NCBI RefSeq assembly: GCF_000336815.1
Contig: NZ_AOLG01000008.1
Location: 134,686-198,685 of the forward strand
Length of the DNA stretch: 64,000 bases
Reading direction: 5' to 3'
Source: Haloferax prahovense DSM 18310
GTDB lineage: Archaea; Halobacteriota; Halobacteria; Halobacteriales; Haloferacaceae
Part shown: one piece after another, positions 53,654-62,677 of the stretch
Layout of the letters: every line of letters starts with the position of its first letter
Position numbering within the stretch: position 1 is the stretch's first letter
Position numbers and translations under genes: made by a program
Notes under the pieces: generated by a model
Told to the model about the DNA's origin: nothing
Databases searched by the model: none
The model's input: only the letters and a program-made list of their open reading frames with translations

Positions 53654-54082
53654 TCAGTCGTCGTCGCCTTCGGTCTTCGTCTGCTCGATTTCTATTTCGC
53701 CGTCGTGAATCTTCGCGCCGTCCTGTGCGACCTGTCGCGCGAGGACGGCGCACTTGATGCGCATCGGCGAGATGTCGACGCCGAGCATCTCGGTGATGTC
53801 GTCGGTGTCCATCGCTTCCAGCTCCGAGAGCGTCGTGCCCGGCAGTCGCTGGGTGAGCATACTCGCGGACGCCTGACTGATGGCGCAGCCATCGCCGGAG
53901 AACGCGACGCGCTCTATGGTCTCGCCGTCGTCGGCGAGCTGCACGTCCATCGTAATCGTATCGCCGCAGGAGGGGTTCTCCCCGGTGTGGGTGAACGTCG
54001 GCGACTCCAGCCGACCGTGGTTCCGGGGGTTCTTGTAGTGGTCCATTATCTGCTGACGATACATGTCTGAGCCAATGCCCAT
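53654..54082 (-). CDS. sufU: SUF-system iron-sulfur scaffold SufU/IscU-like
   Basis: 142 residues. Three conserved cysteines, in NPSCGDT (near 39), SGDGCAIS (near 66) and MRIKCAVL (near 110), with the Asp pattern of the SufU/IscU fold. It assembles or relays Fe-S clusters with a cysteine desulfurase. Same strand as sufS, two genes upstream of it in transcription, with mscS between. Confidence 0.93.
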   Translation of the reverse strand: MGIGSDMYRQQIMDHYKNPRNHGRLESPTFTHTGENPSCGDTITMDVQLADDGETIERVAFSGDGCAISQASASMLTQRLPGTTLSELEAMDTDDITEMLGVDISPMRIKCAVLARQVAQDGAKIHDGEIEIEQTKTEGDDD

Positions 54083-54154
54083 TGGTGTTCGTCGGGGCTA
54101 CGCCCGAGCGCCGTAAAAGGATTCCGGGGCCGGCGAATCGGCCGAATTCGTCGC

Positions 54155-54742
54155 TTACGTCGGACCCGCCGCCGACGCGTCCGCGGCCGCCTCCGCGTCG
54201 TACTTCGTCCACTTCTTTTCGACGTCGCGATTCGCCACGACGACGGTGTCGCCCTCGTCGTTCTCGAAGCGCGTCTTGCGGAGTTCGATGGAGCTGACCG
54301 TCCCCGTCACCGGGTCCGATTTCACGCGGTCGCCGGGGTTGAAATCGGGGTCTCGAAGCAGGTAGACGCCCGCCACCGTGTCGGCTATCATGTTCGACAG
54401 CGCGTAGGAGACGCCCAGCGCGATGAAGCCGGTCGCGGTACCGAGGCTCGCCGCGATTTCCGTCATCCCGACGATGTTCAACAGCGCGAGCGTCGCGCCG
54501 AACCAGAGGAACACGCCCGCGACGGCGACCCCGAGTTCGACCACGAGGTCCTGCTCTTCGGGGTACAGCCCGTCGAGCACGCCGCGGACGACGAACAGTA
54601 TCGCCTTGATGCCGACGTAGGCGAGCGCGAGGAAGACGACCGCGGTGAGCACCTTCGGCGCGGCGTCCTGCACCGCGGTCCCGAACTCCGCGACGGTTTC
54701 GCGGAGCGTCTCGACGAGGAAGCCGGTCAGCGACTGGAGCAT
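54155..54742 (-). CDS. MscS-family mechanosensitive channel
   Basis: 195 residues: small, with three hydrophobic segments (about 32-53, 70-92, 95-115) and the MscS pore-lining and beta-domain sequence SNMIADTVAGVYLL then PGDRVKSDPVTGTVSSIELRKTRFEND. Probably a heptameric channel releasing solutes on hypo-osmotic shock. Lies between sufS and sufU; the reason is unclear. Confidence 0.9.
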   Translation of the reverse strand: MLQSLTGFLVETLRETVAEFGTAVQDAAPKVLTAVVFLALAYVGIKAILFVVRGVLDGLYPEEQDLVVELGVAVAGVFLWFGATLALLNIVGMTEIAASLGTATGFIALGVSYALSNMIADTVAGVYLLRDPDFNPGDRVKSDPVTGTVSSIELRKTRFENDEGDTVVVANRDVEKKWTKYDAEAAADASAAGPT

Positions 54743-54815
54743 ACGCTCCGACGACGTGTCAGCGGGACAAATGTATTGGGACGGTCGCGCTCCGACACCG
54801 CGAAAAACCGGGTAC

Positions 54816-56096
54816 TCAGGCGAACAGTTCGCGAGCGGCGTCGATAGCGTCGACCAGTTTGTCGACTTCCTCTCTCGTGTTATAGATGTAGAAGGACGCT
54901 CGCGTCGAGGCCGCCACCCCGAGTTTGTCGTGGAGCGGCTGCGTACAGTGGTCTCCGGCGCGGATGGCGACGCCCTGCTCGTTGAGGATGCTCGAGAGGT
55001 CGTGGGCGTGGACGCTGTCGAGGTTGAACGCGACGAGGCCGCCGCGGTCGTCGCCCGGCGGGCCGTAAATCTCGATATCGTCGAACTCGCTGAGTTGGTC
55101 GTAGGCGTACTCCGCGAGCAGTTCCTCGTGGGCCTGGACGTTCTCCATGCCGATGTCGTCGAGGTAGTCCACGGCCGCGGCGAAGCCGACGCCCTGCGCG
55201 ATGGGCGGCGTGCCCGCCTCGAACTTCCACGGGAGGTCCTCCCACGTGGAGTCCTCGTAGGTGACGCTCCGAATCATCTCGCCGCCGTAGAGATACGGCT
55301 GCATCTCCTCGAGGATGTCGCGCTTGCCGTAGAGCGCGCCGATGCCCGTCGGGCCGCACATCTTGTGACCCGAGAAGGCGAAGAAGTCGGCGTCGATGTC
55401 CTCCACGTCGACCGGGCGGGTCGGGACCGACTGCGCACCGTCGACGAAGATGTACGAACCGACCTCGTGAGCCATGTCCGCGAGTTCGGAAACCGGGTTG
55501 ACGGTTCCGAGGGTGTTCGAGACGTGGACGACCGAGACCATCTTCGTGGAGTCGTCGATGAGTTCCTTCGCGTGCTCCATGTCGAGGCGGCCGTCGTCGT
55601 CGACGCGGATGTAGCGCACCTCGGCACCGGTCTTCTTGGCTATCTGCTGCCACGTGACCAGCGAGGCGTGGTGTTCCATCTCGGTCATGACGACCGAGTC
55701 GCCCGGCCCGAGTTCGTCGAGGCCCCACGCGTAGGCGACGAGGTTCATCGACTCGGTGGTGTTCTTCGTGAAGACGACCTCCTCGCGGCCGCCGGACGCG
55801 CCGATGAACTCCGCGACGCGGTCGTGGGCGTTCTCGTAGGCGACGGAGGCCTCCTGACTCAGGTGGTGGATGCCGCGGTGGACGTTCGAGTTGTAGCCGT
55901 GGTAGTAGTCGACGATGGCGTCGACGACCTGCTCCGGCGTGTGGCTCGTCGCGGCGTTGTCGAGATAGACGAGCGGCGTGTCGTCGTCGTCGTGTTCACC
56001 CGGCGTCGAGATGTCGCCGCCGACCTTCCGCTCGAGGATGGGGAAATCCGCGCGGATAGCGTCGACGTCGACGGGGTACGACTCCTGCACTCTCAT
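54816..56096 (-). CDS. sufS: cysteine desulfurase SufS
   Basis: 426 residues. PLP enzyme taking sulfur from cysteine. PLP-lysine region FSGHKMCGPTG; active-site cysteine in RAGDHCTQPLHDKLG (near 389); N-terminal YLDNAATSHTPEQV. An acidic loop (about 27-44, DDDD) is a haloarchaeal feature. It is the first gene of a sufS-mscS-sufU string on the minus strand; gaps of 73 and 72 bases leave open whether it is one operon. Confidence 0.96.
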   Translation of the reverse strand: MRVQESYPVDVDAIRADFPILERKVGGDISTPGEHDDDDTPLVYLDNAATSHTPEQVVDAIVDYYHGYNSNVHRGIHHLSQEASVAYENAHDRVAEFIGASGGREEVVFTKNTTESMNLVAYAWGLDELGPGDSVVMTEMEHHASLVTWQQIAKKTGAEVRYIRVDDDGRLDMEHAKELIDDSTKMVSVVHVSNTLGTVNPVSELADMAHEVGSYIFVDGAQSVPTRPVDVEDIDADFFAFSGHKMCGPTGIGALYGKRDILEEMQPYLYGGEMIRSVTYEDSTWEDLPWKFEAGTPPIAQGVGFAAAVDYLDDIGMENVQAHEELLAEYAYDQLSEFDDIEIYGPPGDDRGGLVAFNLDSVHAHDLSSILNEQGVAIRAGDHCTQPLHDKLGVAASTRASFYIYNTREEVDKLVDAIDAARELFA

Positions 56097-56275
56097 TGGG
56101 TGTGAGTTACCCCCGTAGGCACAACACGTCTTCGGTCCGCACGCGGCTCTGCAACCGATTTCGGTTTCGTCAGCCGGCAACTGTGGCCGGTGGCGGTGAC
56201 GCAATCGCGATGCGGTGGCGACGTGTCGCTCACTCGCCCAAACGAATCAAGTAGCTCACGCCCGTTCATCCACCA

Positions 56276-57322
56276 ATGTCGAACGCCACCTCGTCCTCGC
56301 TCGCGTTTTCGAGCCTCGACGCGCTTCCGACGCAGCTCGCGATTCTGGACGAGGACGGCGTCATCCTCTACACCAACCGCGCGTGGCGGGAGTTCGGAAC
56401 CGAACACGACTATCAGGGCGACAGCAGTTCGGTCGGCACGAACTACCTCGGGGTCTGCGACCTCAGCACCACCGACGACGCGACGACGGCCAGCCAGGGT
56501 ATCCGCGCCGTCATCGACGGCGAGAGAGACGAGTTCTCCTTCGAGTACCCCTGCGAAACGCCCGACGAGCGCCTCTGGTTCACGATGCGAGCGACCCGCT
56601 TCGTCGACGACGGCGACACCTACGTCCAGATTGTGCACCTCGACATCACCGACCGAAAGCGCGCGGAACTGGAGGCCGAAGAGAAGGCCGAACGCCTCCA
56701 GAACCTCGCCCGGATGCTCTCGCACGACCTCAGAAACCCGCTTTCGGTCGCGGCTGGGTACGTCGAATCGCTCCTCGACGAGACGGCCGCCTCCGACCGA
56801 CTCGAACGCGTCGCGGGCGCGCTCGACCGGATGGACGACATCATCACCGACGCGCTGGTGTTGGCCCGCCACGACACGGTCGAAGGGCTGTCGACTGTCG
56901 ACCTCGAAACCCGCGCGGCGGCCGCGTGGGAACACGTCGAAACCGGCACGGCCACGCTCGTCGTCGCCGACTCCGTCGAGTTCCGGGCGGACTCGAACCT
57001 GCTGGGACACGTGTTCGAGAACCTGTTTCGGAACTCGGTCGAGCACGGCGCGAGCGACGACGACCTGACCGTGACGGTCGGCGTCCTCGATGGCGACGCG
57101 GCCGAAGCGGGCTTCTACGTCGAGGACGACGGCGTCGGCATCCCCACGGAGACGCGCGACGAGGTGTTCGAAGCCGGTTACTCCACGGGTGAGGAGGGGA
57201 CGGGTCTCGGCCTGTCAATCGTCGCGCAGGCGGTCCGCACTCACGACTGGGACGTCGCCGTCACCGAGGCCGAGGGCGGTGGCGCTCGCTTCGAGATTAC
57301 GGGTGTCGAGCGGCCGGCGTAA
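56276..57322 (+). CDS. cytoplasmic PAS-domain sensor histidine kinase
   Basis: 348 residues. N-terminal PAS (about 18-125, LAILDEDGVILYTNRAWREFG). HisKA H-box MLSHDLRNPLSVAAGY near 146 (phospho-accepting His). HATPase_c: FENLFRNSVEHG N-box, DDGVGIP G1, EEGTGLGLSIV G2. No membrane segment or response regulator nearby, so it is an orphan soluble kinase sensing an internal cue. Confidence 0.93.
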   Translation: MSNATSSSLAFSSLDALPTQLAILDEDGVILYTNRAWREFGTEHDYQGDSSSVGTNYLGVCDLSTTDDATTASQGIRAVIDGERDEFSFEYPCETPDERLWFTMRATRFVDDGDTYVQIVHLDITDRKRAELEAEEKAERLQNLARMLSHDLRNPLSVAAGYVESLLDETAASDRLERVAGALDRMDDIITDALVLARHDTVEGLSTVDLETRAAAAWEHVETGTATLVVADSVEFRADSNLLGHVFENLFRNSVEHGASDDDLTVTVGVLDGDAAEAGFYVEDDGVGIPTETRDEVFEAGYSTGEEGTGLGLSIVAQAVRTHDWDVAVTEAEGGGARFEITGVERPA

Positions 57323-57361
57323 CAGGCCGGAACCCCGAAGAAACTGGGTTTCGACGGCGGC

Positions 57362-57664
57362 TCAGCGGAGCCAGAGCAGTTGCGCGTGGAGCGTGCCGCC
57401 GACTTCGAGGACGGCCTCCTCGTCCACGAGGCCGGCGTCGATGGCGACCGAGACGGACTCCTCGCCAACGATGTTGGCGACGGTCGCGCGGGTGAGGCTG
57501 TCCACGACGGCGTCTTCGTCGGCGGTCTCGGCCTCGTCGCCGCCGTAGAAGTCTTCCGTCACGTCCAGCGAGACGCCGTCGTCGGTGTAGGTCTCGCCGA
57601 TGCAGTCGGGGTCGCAGACCGAGACGAGGAGCCCCTCGGGGGTCTCCCGCTCGCGGAGGAGCAT
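57362..57664 (-). CDS. DUF424 family protein
   Basis: 100 residues. MLLRERETPEGLLVSVCDPDCIGETY is the family's N-terminal pattern; a conserved acidic middle follows. DUF424 proteins are archaeal and of unconfirmed role. The ATG lies one base from the TPR gene stop, so they share a transcript. Confidence 0.87.
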   Translation of the reverse strand: MLLRERETPEGLLVSVCDPDCIGETYTDDGVSLDVTEDFYGGDEAETADEDAVVDSLTRATVANIVGEESVSVAIDAGLVDEEAVLEVGGTLHAQLLWLR

Positions 57665-57665
57665 C

Positions 57666-58406
57666 CTAGTACTCCTCGACGAGCTCCGCTTCTGCCTGCT
57701 CGCGGAGGTCGTCGGCCTGCTGCTGGGCCTGTTCTGCTTCCTCGTCGCGGCCGAGCTCTTCGAGCGCGCGCGCCTTCTCCTCGTGGACGCCCGGAGTGCG
57801 CATCCCGAGGCGGATGGCGTTGTCGAAGGCGTTGACGGCGTCCTCGTTGAGGCCGCGCTCGTGGAGGAAGAAGCCGCGGTTGTACCACGCCTGCGGGAAG
57901 CGCGGGTCGAGTTCGACGGCGCGCTCCGCGTGGTCGAGCGCGTCGGCCGTCTGGCCGGCCTCCCAGAGCGCGTACGCGAGGTTGGTGTGGGCCGTCGCGG
58001 CGTGCTCGCTGTCGTCGTCGAGTTTGAGCGCCTCTCGGTAGGAGCCGATGGCCTCGTCCCACTCTTCGAGTTGGCCGTGCGCCGCGCCCTTGTTGACCCA
58101 CGCCTCCTGGGCGATGTTGTCGTCGTCGCCGGCGTACCGAGCGACGCGTTCGAACGCCCCCGTGGCCTCCTCGAAGCGGTTTATCTGCATGTACGAGAGC
58201 GCCACGTCGAGCAGTTTCTCGATGTCGACGTTCTCGGGGTCGATGTTCCGCTGGTCGAGGATGTCGGTCAGGACGCGCGAGTCGACCGGGTCGACCTTCG
58301 TCGGGTCCACCGAGAGTTCGGGCGGGTCGAGCGAGAAATCGGAGTAGTCCTCGTCGAACCCCTGCCCTTCCGAGAAGCGGTGGGGTCGCTTGCCGTCGTC
58401 GGTCAT
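57666..58406 (-). CDS. TPR-repeat protein
   Basis: 246 residues from the ATG at 58406 (MTDDGKRPHRF...); a GTG at 58427 adds seven. About four to five TPR units from residue 70, e.g. AWVNKGAAHGQLEEWDEAIGSY, HTNLAYALWEAGQTADAL, AWYNRGFFLHERG, ending in a charged Gln/Glu coiled tail. Scaffold for protein contacts; partner unknown. Upstream of DUF424 in one operon. Confidence 0.88.
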   Translation of the reverse strand: MTDDGKRPHRFSEGQGFDEDYSDFSLDPPELSVDPTKVDPVDSRVLTDILDQRNIDPENVDIEKLLDVALSYMQINRFEEATGAFERVARYAGDDDNIAQEAWVNKGAAHGQLEEWDEAIGSYREALKLDDDSEHAATAHTNLAYALWEAGQTADALDHAERAVELDPRFPQAWYNRGFFLHERGLNEDAVNAFDNAIRLGMRTPGVHEEKARALEELGRDEEAEQAQQQADDLREQAEAELVEEY

Positions 58407-58497
58407 ATAGCCGCGCTTGGGCGTCACGGCGGTTAAACGCTACGTCAGCGGGACGACACCGACCGCTTTTTAGCCTCCCGCGGGCGAGCGTCTCCGA

Positions 58498-59115
58498 ATG
58501 CCCGCGCCCCCGACGACGGTCGTGTCGTTCGTCCGGCACGCCCACGCACCGTACGTCCCCGACGCCGAGCGCACCCGCGGCCTCTCGCGTCGCGGCCGCC
58601 GCGACGCCGCCCGCGTTACGGCCCGCCTCGCCGACCTCGCGGACGTGGTCGCGACCAGCCCGTACGAGCGCGCCCGCGCCACGGTCGAGGGCGTCGCCGA
58701 CGCGGCGGACGCCCCGCTCATCGTCGACGAAGACCTCAGAGAGCGCGAACTCGCGGGGTCGCACGTCGACGACTTCGAGCAGGCGGTCGAACACCTCTGG
58801 GCGAACCCGAACGCGTCGCACCCCGGCGGCGAGTCCCACGCCGAGGCGCAGGCGCGGGGCGTCGCCGCCGTGGACCGACTCGTCGAGGCCTACCCCGACC
58901 GCCACGTCGTCGTCGGCACCCACGGGACGCTCATGGCGCTCGTGTTCAACGCCTACGACCCGCGCTACGGCCGCGAGTTCTGGCCGGGCCTGACGATGCC
59001 CGACGTGTACGAGGTGACGTTCGTCGACGGCGAGGCGTTCAGCATCGCCCGGACGTGGACGCCCGAGGGGGACGACCGCGCGGGCGACGCCGACCGCGAC
59101 CCGGCGGAACGTTAA
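58498..59115 (+). CDS. histidine phosphatase superfamily protein
   Basis: 205 residues. Phosphoglycerate-mutase/phosphatase-like: catalytic VRHAHAPYV with His14 and His16 (the usual RHG reads RHA), Glu in RERELAGSH, and the second His in VGTHGTLMAL. Probably a phosphatase; substrate unknown. It overlaps nothing; the ThpR gene follows at 26 bases. Confidence 0.9.
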   Translation: MPAPPTTVVSFVRHAHAPYVPDAERTRGLSRRGRRDAARVTARLADLADVVATSPYERARATVEGVADAADAPLIVDEDLRERELAGSHVDDFEQAVEHLWANPNASHPGGESHAEAQARGVAAVDRLVEAYPDRHVVVGTHGTLMALVFNAYDPRYGREFWPGLTMPDVYEVTFVDGEAFSIARTWTPEGDDRAGDADRDPAER

Positions 59116-59141
59116 CGTCCGATTCGGGTCAAACATCTGCC

Positions 59142-59696
59142 ATGCGTTGCTTTCTCGCCGTCGACCTTCCGGACTCGCTCGCGGCGGGCGTCGCCGCGGT
59201 GCAAGACCGGCTTTCGGACGCGGACGGGCTTCGATTCACCGACCCCGCGGGGGCGCACGTCACACTGAAATTCCTCGGAGAGCTGTCGTCGGACCGCGTC
59301 GGCGAGGTGGAAGACGCGGTCGAATCGGCTGTCGACGCCGCCGGGGTCGACCCCTTCGACGCCTCGGTCGGCGGACTCGGCGTCTTTCCCTCGCTGGACT
59401 ACATTCGAGTCGTCTGGGCCGGCGTCGACGACGGCGCAGCCGAGCTGACGCGACTACACGAGGCTATCGAGCGCGAGACGACGGCAATCGGTTTCGACCC
59501 CGAAGAACACGACTTCACGCCGCACGTCACGCTCGCCCGCATGGACGACGCCCGCGGGAAGGGCCTCGTCCGGCGCGTCGTCGAGGACGAGTCGCCGACG
59601 GTCGGAACGTTTCGGGTGCGCGAGGTGCGACTGAAGAAGAGCGAACTCGGTCCCGACGGTCCCGAGTACGAGACGGTGACGCGGTTCTCGCTGTGA
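59142..59696 (+). CDS. thpR: RNA 2',3'-cyclic phosphodiesterase (2H/LigT family)
   Basis: 184 residues. Two HxTL motifs: HVTLKFLG (near 42) and HVTLARMD (near 134), the catalytic histidines of 2H phosphoesterases. Hydrolyses 2',3'-cyclic phosphate RNA ends. Starts MRCFLAVDLPDSL at the ATG at 59142. Confidence 0.94.
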   Translation: MRCFLAVDLPDSLAAGVAAVQDRLSDADGLRFTDPAGAHVTLKFLGELSSDRVGEVEDAVESAVDAAGVDPFDASVGGLGVFPSLDYIRVVWAGVDDGAAELTRLHEAIERETTAIGFDPEEHDFTPHVTLARMDDARGKGLVRRVVEDESPTVGTFRVREVRLKKSELGPDGPEYETVTRFSL

Positions 59697-59702
59697 GGCG
59701 CG

Positions 59703-60644
59703 TCAGTCGTCGGTCGACCGCCGCCCGCGACGGCGGTCCACGATACGCCGCAGTTCGCCCCGAATTACCTCGCGTTTGAACAGGAGGAAGCCGGCGAAGA
59801 TGAGCGCGAAGCCGGCGACGGTGGCGCGCGTCGGCACGCGCCCGAGGACGGTCCAGTCGGCGAGGGCGGCGAAAAGCGGGATGACGTATTCGAGGAGGCT
59901 CACCTCGATTGGGCCGACCCGGTCGAGGAGCCAGAAGTAGAGCAGGAAGCCGCCCGCGCCGGCGACGACGGCGAGGTAACCCGTGGCGACGAGCGTCGTC
60001 TGGGTCCACGCCGCGTCGGCGGCGGACTCCCACGGGAGGGCGGCACTCGTGACGTGGAGCGTGACCGCGCCGACGAGCATCATCCACGCCTGCACGGAGA
60101 GCAGCGACATCTTCGTCTCGCTGTCGTGGGTCAGTACCGCGCCGAGGGCGAAGGCGATGGCCGACCCGAACACGAGCGCCGCGCCGACGAGATTCGACGA
60201 CAGCAGGTTCTCCGGGTCCGGGTTGGCGATGACGACGAGCCCCAGAAAGCCGAGGACGAGCCCGACAATCTGATGCGCAGACACCCGCTCGCGGGTGGCC
60301 GTCAGGCGGGTGAGCGTCGGCGTCGCGAGCGGGATGATGCCGAGAAGGACCGAGGCCACGGACCCGGGGACGTACACCTGTCCAGAGAACAGGAGCGCGT
60401 GGTGGGCCCCGATGCTGAACACCCCGCCGGCGAGAATCGGTCGCCACTCGTCGCGTGCGGCGGGGCGGACCCGGTCACCGCGGGCGACGGCGACGGCGAA
60501 CAACAGGAGCGCAGCCACGTCGAAGCGGACCGCGCCGAGAAACGCCGGCGGGACGGTCCGGAGGGCGATGTCGGTGGCGAGGAAGGCGCTCCCCCAGACG
60601 GCGGAGAGCGCGAGGAAGGCGACGGCGGTTCTGGCCCGACTCAT
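59703..60644 (-). CDS. EamA/DMT-family permease
   Basis: 313 residues, ten predicted membrane helices in two EamA halves (about 10-140 and 160-295). Typical of DMT exporters of amino acids or metabolites. The C-terminus is Arg-rich (RRIVDRRRGRRS). Convergent with thpR (6-base gap). Substrate unknown. Confidence 0.9.
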   Translation of the reverse strand: MSRARTAVAFLALSAVWGSAFLATDIALRTVPPAFLGAVRFDVAALLLFAVAVARGDRVRPAARDEWRPILAGGVFSIGAHHALLFSGQVYVPGSVASVLLGIIPLATPTLTRLTATRERVSAHQIVGLVLGFLGLVVIANPDPENLLSSNLVGAALVFGSAIAFALGAVLTHDSETKMSLLSVQAWMMLVGAVTLHVTSAALPWESAADAAWTQTTLVATGYLAVVAGAGGFLLYFWLLDRVGPIEVSLLEYVIPLFAALADWTVLGRVPTRATVAGFALIFAGFLLFKREVIRGELRRIVDRRRGRRSTDD

Positions 60645-60787
60645 TCGCGTCGGCTTTCGCGCCGACGGTACTGAATGAGTCGGTTCGGCCGCCCCGCAGC
60701 CGTGCCGCCGGCCCGGGAGAACACCGGGTTCTCGCCGATTCGGGCGTGCGGACGCCCCTCACACGTCTGAAACGCGAAGGAACAAGA

Positions 60788-60793
60788 TTTTAT
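60788..60793 (+). promoter_or_regulatory. TATA box of the ribosomal protein operon
   Basis: TTTTAT, centred about 29 bases before the rpl39e ATG at 60820; leaderless spacing. The remaining 175-base gap to the DMT gene is GC-rich without other signal. Confidence 0.6.
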
Positions 60794-60819
60794 GCGGAGG
60801 ATGGAAAGTACAGCCCACT

Positions 60820-60972
60820 ATGGGTAAGAAGTCGAAGTCTAAGAAGAAGCGTCTGGCGAAGCTCGAGCGCCAGAACAGTCGTGTCCCCGCGTGGGTCATG
60901 CTCAAGACGGACATGGAAGTCACGCGAAACCCCAAGCGTCGCAACTGGCGGCGAAGCAACACGGACGAGTAA
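60820..60972 (+). CDS. rpl39e: 50S ribosomal protein L39e
   Basis: 50 residues, [20 protein letters not shown]...[10 protein letters not shown], the very basic L39e of archaea and eukaryotes lining the peptide exit tunnel. Its Lys/Arg richness is the expected exception among acidic haloarchaeal proteins. First gene of the rpl39e-rpl31e-tif6-rplX-pfdA-ftsY string; 3-base gap to rpl31e. Confidence 0.97.
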   Translation: MGKKSKSKKKRLAKLERQNSRVPAWVMLKTDMEVTRNPKRRNWRRSNTDE

Positions 60973-60975
60973 GCA

Positions 60976-61254
60976 ATGAGCGCAAACGACTTCGAGGAGC
61001 GCGTCGTCACCGTCCCGCTCCGAGACGTGCAGGCGGTTCCGGCACACGAACGCGCGGGCCGCTCGATGACGCTCATCCGCGAGCACCTCGCGAAGCACTT
61101 CAAGGTCGACGCCGAGAACGTGCGTCTCGACACGCAGATCAACGAGGACATCTGGGCGCACGGTCGGCAGAGCCCGCCGAGCAAGTTCCGCGTCCGCGCC
61201 GCGCGTTTCGACGAGGACGGCGAGTCGGTCGTCGAAGCGGAACCGGCCGAGTAA
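60976..61254 (+). CDS. rpl31e: 50S ribosomal protein L31e
   Basis: 92 residues, with the L31e pattern VTVPLRDVQAVPAHERAGR and DAENVRLDTQINEDIWAHG. Binds near the exit tunnel. Followed by aIF6 with 3 bases between. Confidence 0.97.
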   Translation: MSANDFEERVVTVPLRDVQAVPAHERAGRSMTLIREHLAKHFKVDAENVRLDTQINEDIWAHGRQSPPSKFRVRAARFDEDGESVVEAEPAE

Positions 61255-61257
61255 ACG

Positions 61258-61923
61258 GTGCTTCGCGCCTCCTTCGCCGGTTCGTCCTACATCGGCGTCT
61301 TCGCTCGCGCGACCGACGACGCGCTGTTGGTCCGCCCGGACGCCGACGACTCGCTCGCCGAGCAGATGGCCGAAGAACTCGACGTGCCGCTGGTCAAGAC
61401 GACCGTTGGCGGGTCGGGAACGGTCGGTGCGTTAGCGACGGGTAACGAGAACGGACTTCTCGTGTCGAGCCGCGCGACGTCCCGCGAGAAGGAGGCCCTC
61501 ACCGACGCCGTGGACCTCCCGGTCTACGAGCTTCCCGGTCGCATCAACGCCGCCGGCAACGTCGTTCTCGCGAACGACTACGGCGCGTACGTCCACGCGG
61601 AACTCTCCGACGAGGCCGTCTCGGCCGTCGAGGAGGCCCTCGAGGTCCCCGTCGAACGCGGCGACCTCGCCGACGTTCGAACCGTCGGGATGGCGGCCGT
61701 CGCCAACAACCGCGGCGTCCTCTGCCACCCGAAGTCGCGCGAACCCGAACTCGAAGCGCTCGAAGCGCTCCTCGACGTTCGCGCCGACATCGGCACCATC
61801 AACTACGGCGGTCCGCTCGTCGGCTCCGGCCTCGTCGCCAACGACGAGGGCTACATCGTCGGCGAGGACACGACCGGCCCCGAACTGGGTCGCATCGAAG
61901 ACGCCCTCGACTACATCGACTGA
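61258..61923 (+). CDS. tif6: translation initiation factor aIF6
   Basis: 221 residues from a GTG. Five-fold pentein repeats, each with an 'NxxG-like' loop ([31 protein letters not shown]). Binds the 50S subunit and blocks premature 30S joining; eIF6 homologue. Operonic position fits its ribosomal role. Confidence 0.96.
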   Translation: MLRASFAGSSYIGVFARATDDALLVRPDADDSLAEQMAEELDVPLVKTTVGGSGTVGALATGNENGLLVSSRATSREKEALTDAVDLPVYELPGRINAAGNVVLANDYGAYVHAELSDEAVSAVEEALEVPVERGDLADVRTVGMAAVANNRGVLCHPKSREPELEALEALLDVRADIGTINYGGPLVGSGLVANDEGYIVGEDTTGPELGRIEDALDYID

Positions 61924-62004
61924 GGGCCTCGCGTCCCCCCGTTTCTCGCTTCAGTTTCGCTCCGAGTAGGAAGACCTTTCCCGCTCGCCACCCGACCGAC
62001 GTGC

Positions 62005-62181
62005 ATGAGCCAGTTCATTATCGCGGGCAGCTTCACGAGCCGTGGCGTCGTCCACGAGTTCACGAAGACTGTGGAAGCACCGAACGAGAACGTCGCACAG
62101 GAACGCGCCTTTTCGCTCATCGGGAGCGAGCACGGAATCAAGCGTACGAAGGTCGAACTCAACGAGGTGTCCGCAGCATGA
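62005..62181 (+). CDS. rplX: 50S ribosomal protein LX / L18a
   Basis: 58 residues, [19 protein letters not shown]... with [18 protein letters not shown], the archaeal LX (L18Ae-like) protein. Its TGA overlaps the pfdA start (ATGATG), a typical coupling. 81 bases separate it from tif6, perhaps with its own start signal. Confidence 0.95.
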   Translation: MSQFIIAGSFTSRGVVHEFTKTVEAPNENVAQERAFSLIGSEHGIKRTKVELNEVSAA

Positions 62182-62651
62182 TGGGTGGCGGTCAGCAGCA
62201 ACTTCAGCAGCTCTCCCAGGAACTGCAGGCCCTCGACGAGGAAATCGAATCCCTCGAAGGCGAGGTTTCGGACCTGAACGACGAGAAGGACGAGATCGAC
62301 GAGGCCGTCGAGGCCATCGAGACGCTCGAGACGGGCTCGACGGTACAGGTCCCCCTCGGCGGCGACGCGTATCTCCGCGCCGAAGTCCAGGACATCGACG
62401 AAATCGTCGTCTCCCTCGGCGCGAGCTACGCCGCCGAACAGGAACAGGGTACGGCCATCGAGACCCTGCGACGCAAGCAGGACGCGCTCGACGAGGAAAT
62501 CGCGAGCATCCGCGGCCAGATCGAGGAGCTCGAAGAGGAGAGCGACGAGATCGAAGAGCAGGCGATGCAGGCCCAACAGCAGATGCAGCAACAGCAGATG
62601 CAGCAGATGCAGCAGATGCAGGGCGAGGGCGGCGACGGCGACGACGAGTAA
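62178..62651 (+). CDS. pfdA: prefoldin alpha subunit
   Basis: 157 residues: two long coiled-coil arms (about 8-50 and 95-145) flanking the beta-hairpin region [15 protein letters not shown]. Holds unfolded proteins for the thermosome with prefoldin beta. C-terminal Gln/Met-rich stretch ([14 protein letters not shown]) is low-complexity. Overlaps rplX by four bases. Confidence 0.95.
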   Translation: MMGGGQQQLQQLSQELQALDEEIESLEGEVSDLNDEKDEIDEAVEAIETLETGSTVQVPLGGDAYLRAEVQDIDEIVVSLGASYAAEQEQGTAIETLRRKQDALDEEIASIRGQIEELEEESDEIEEQAMQAQQQMQQQQMQQMQQMQGEGGDGDDE

Positions 62652-62677
62652 GGTAACCCCCACCTCCTACTATTCAG

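Noticed and set aside
62560-62632. CAGATGCAGCAG repeats as a CRISPR or microsatellite
   Set aside because: They encode the Gln/Met-rich end of prefoldin alpha; no spacers.
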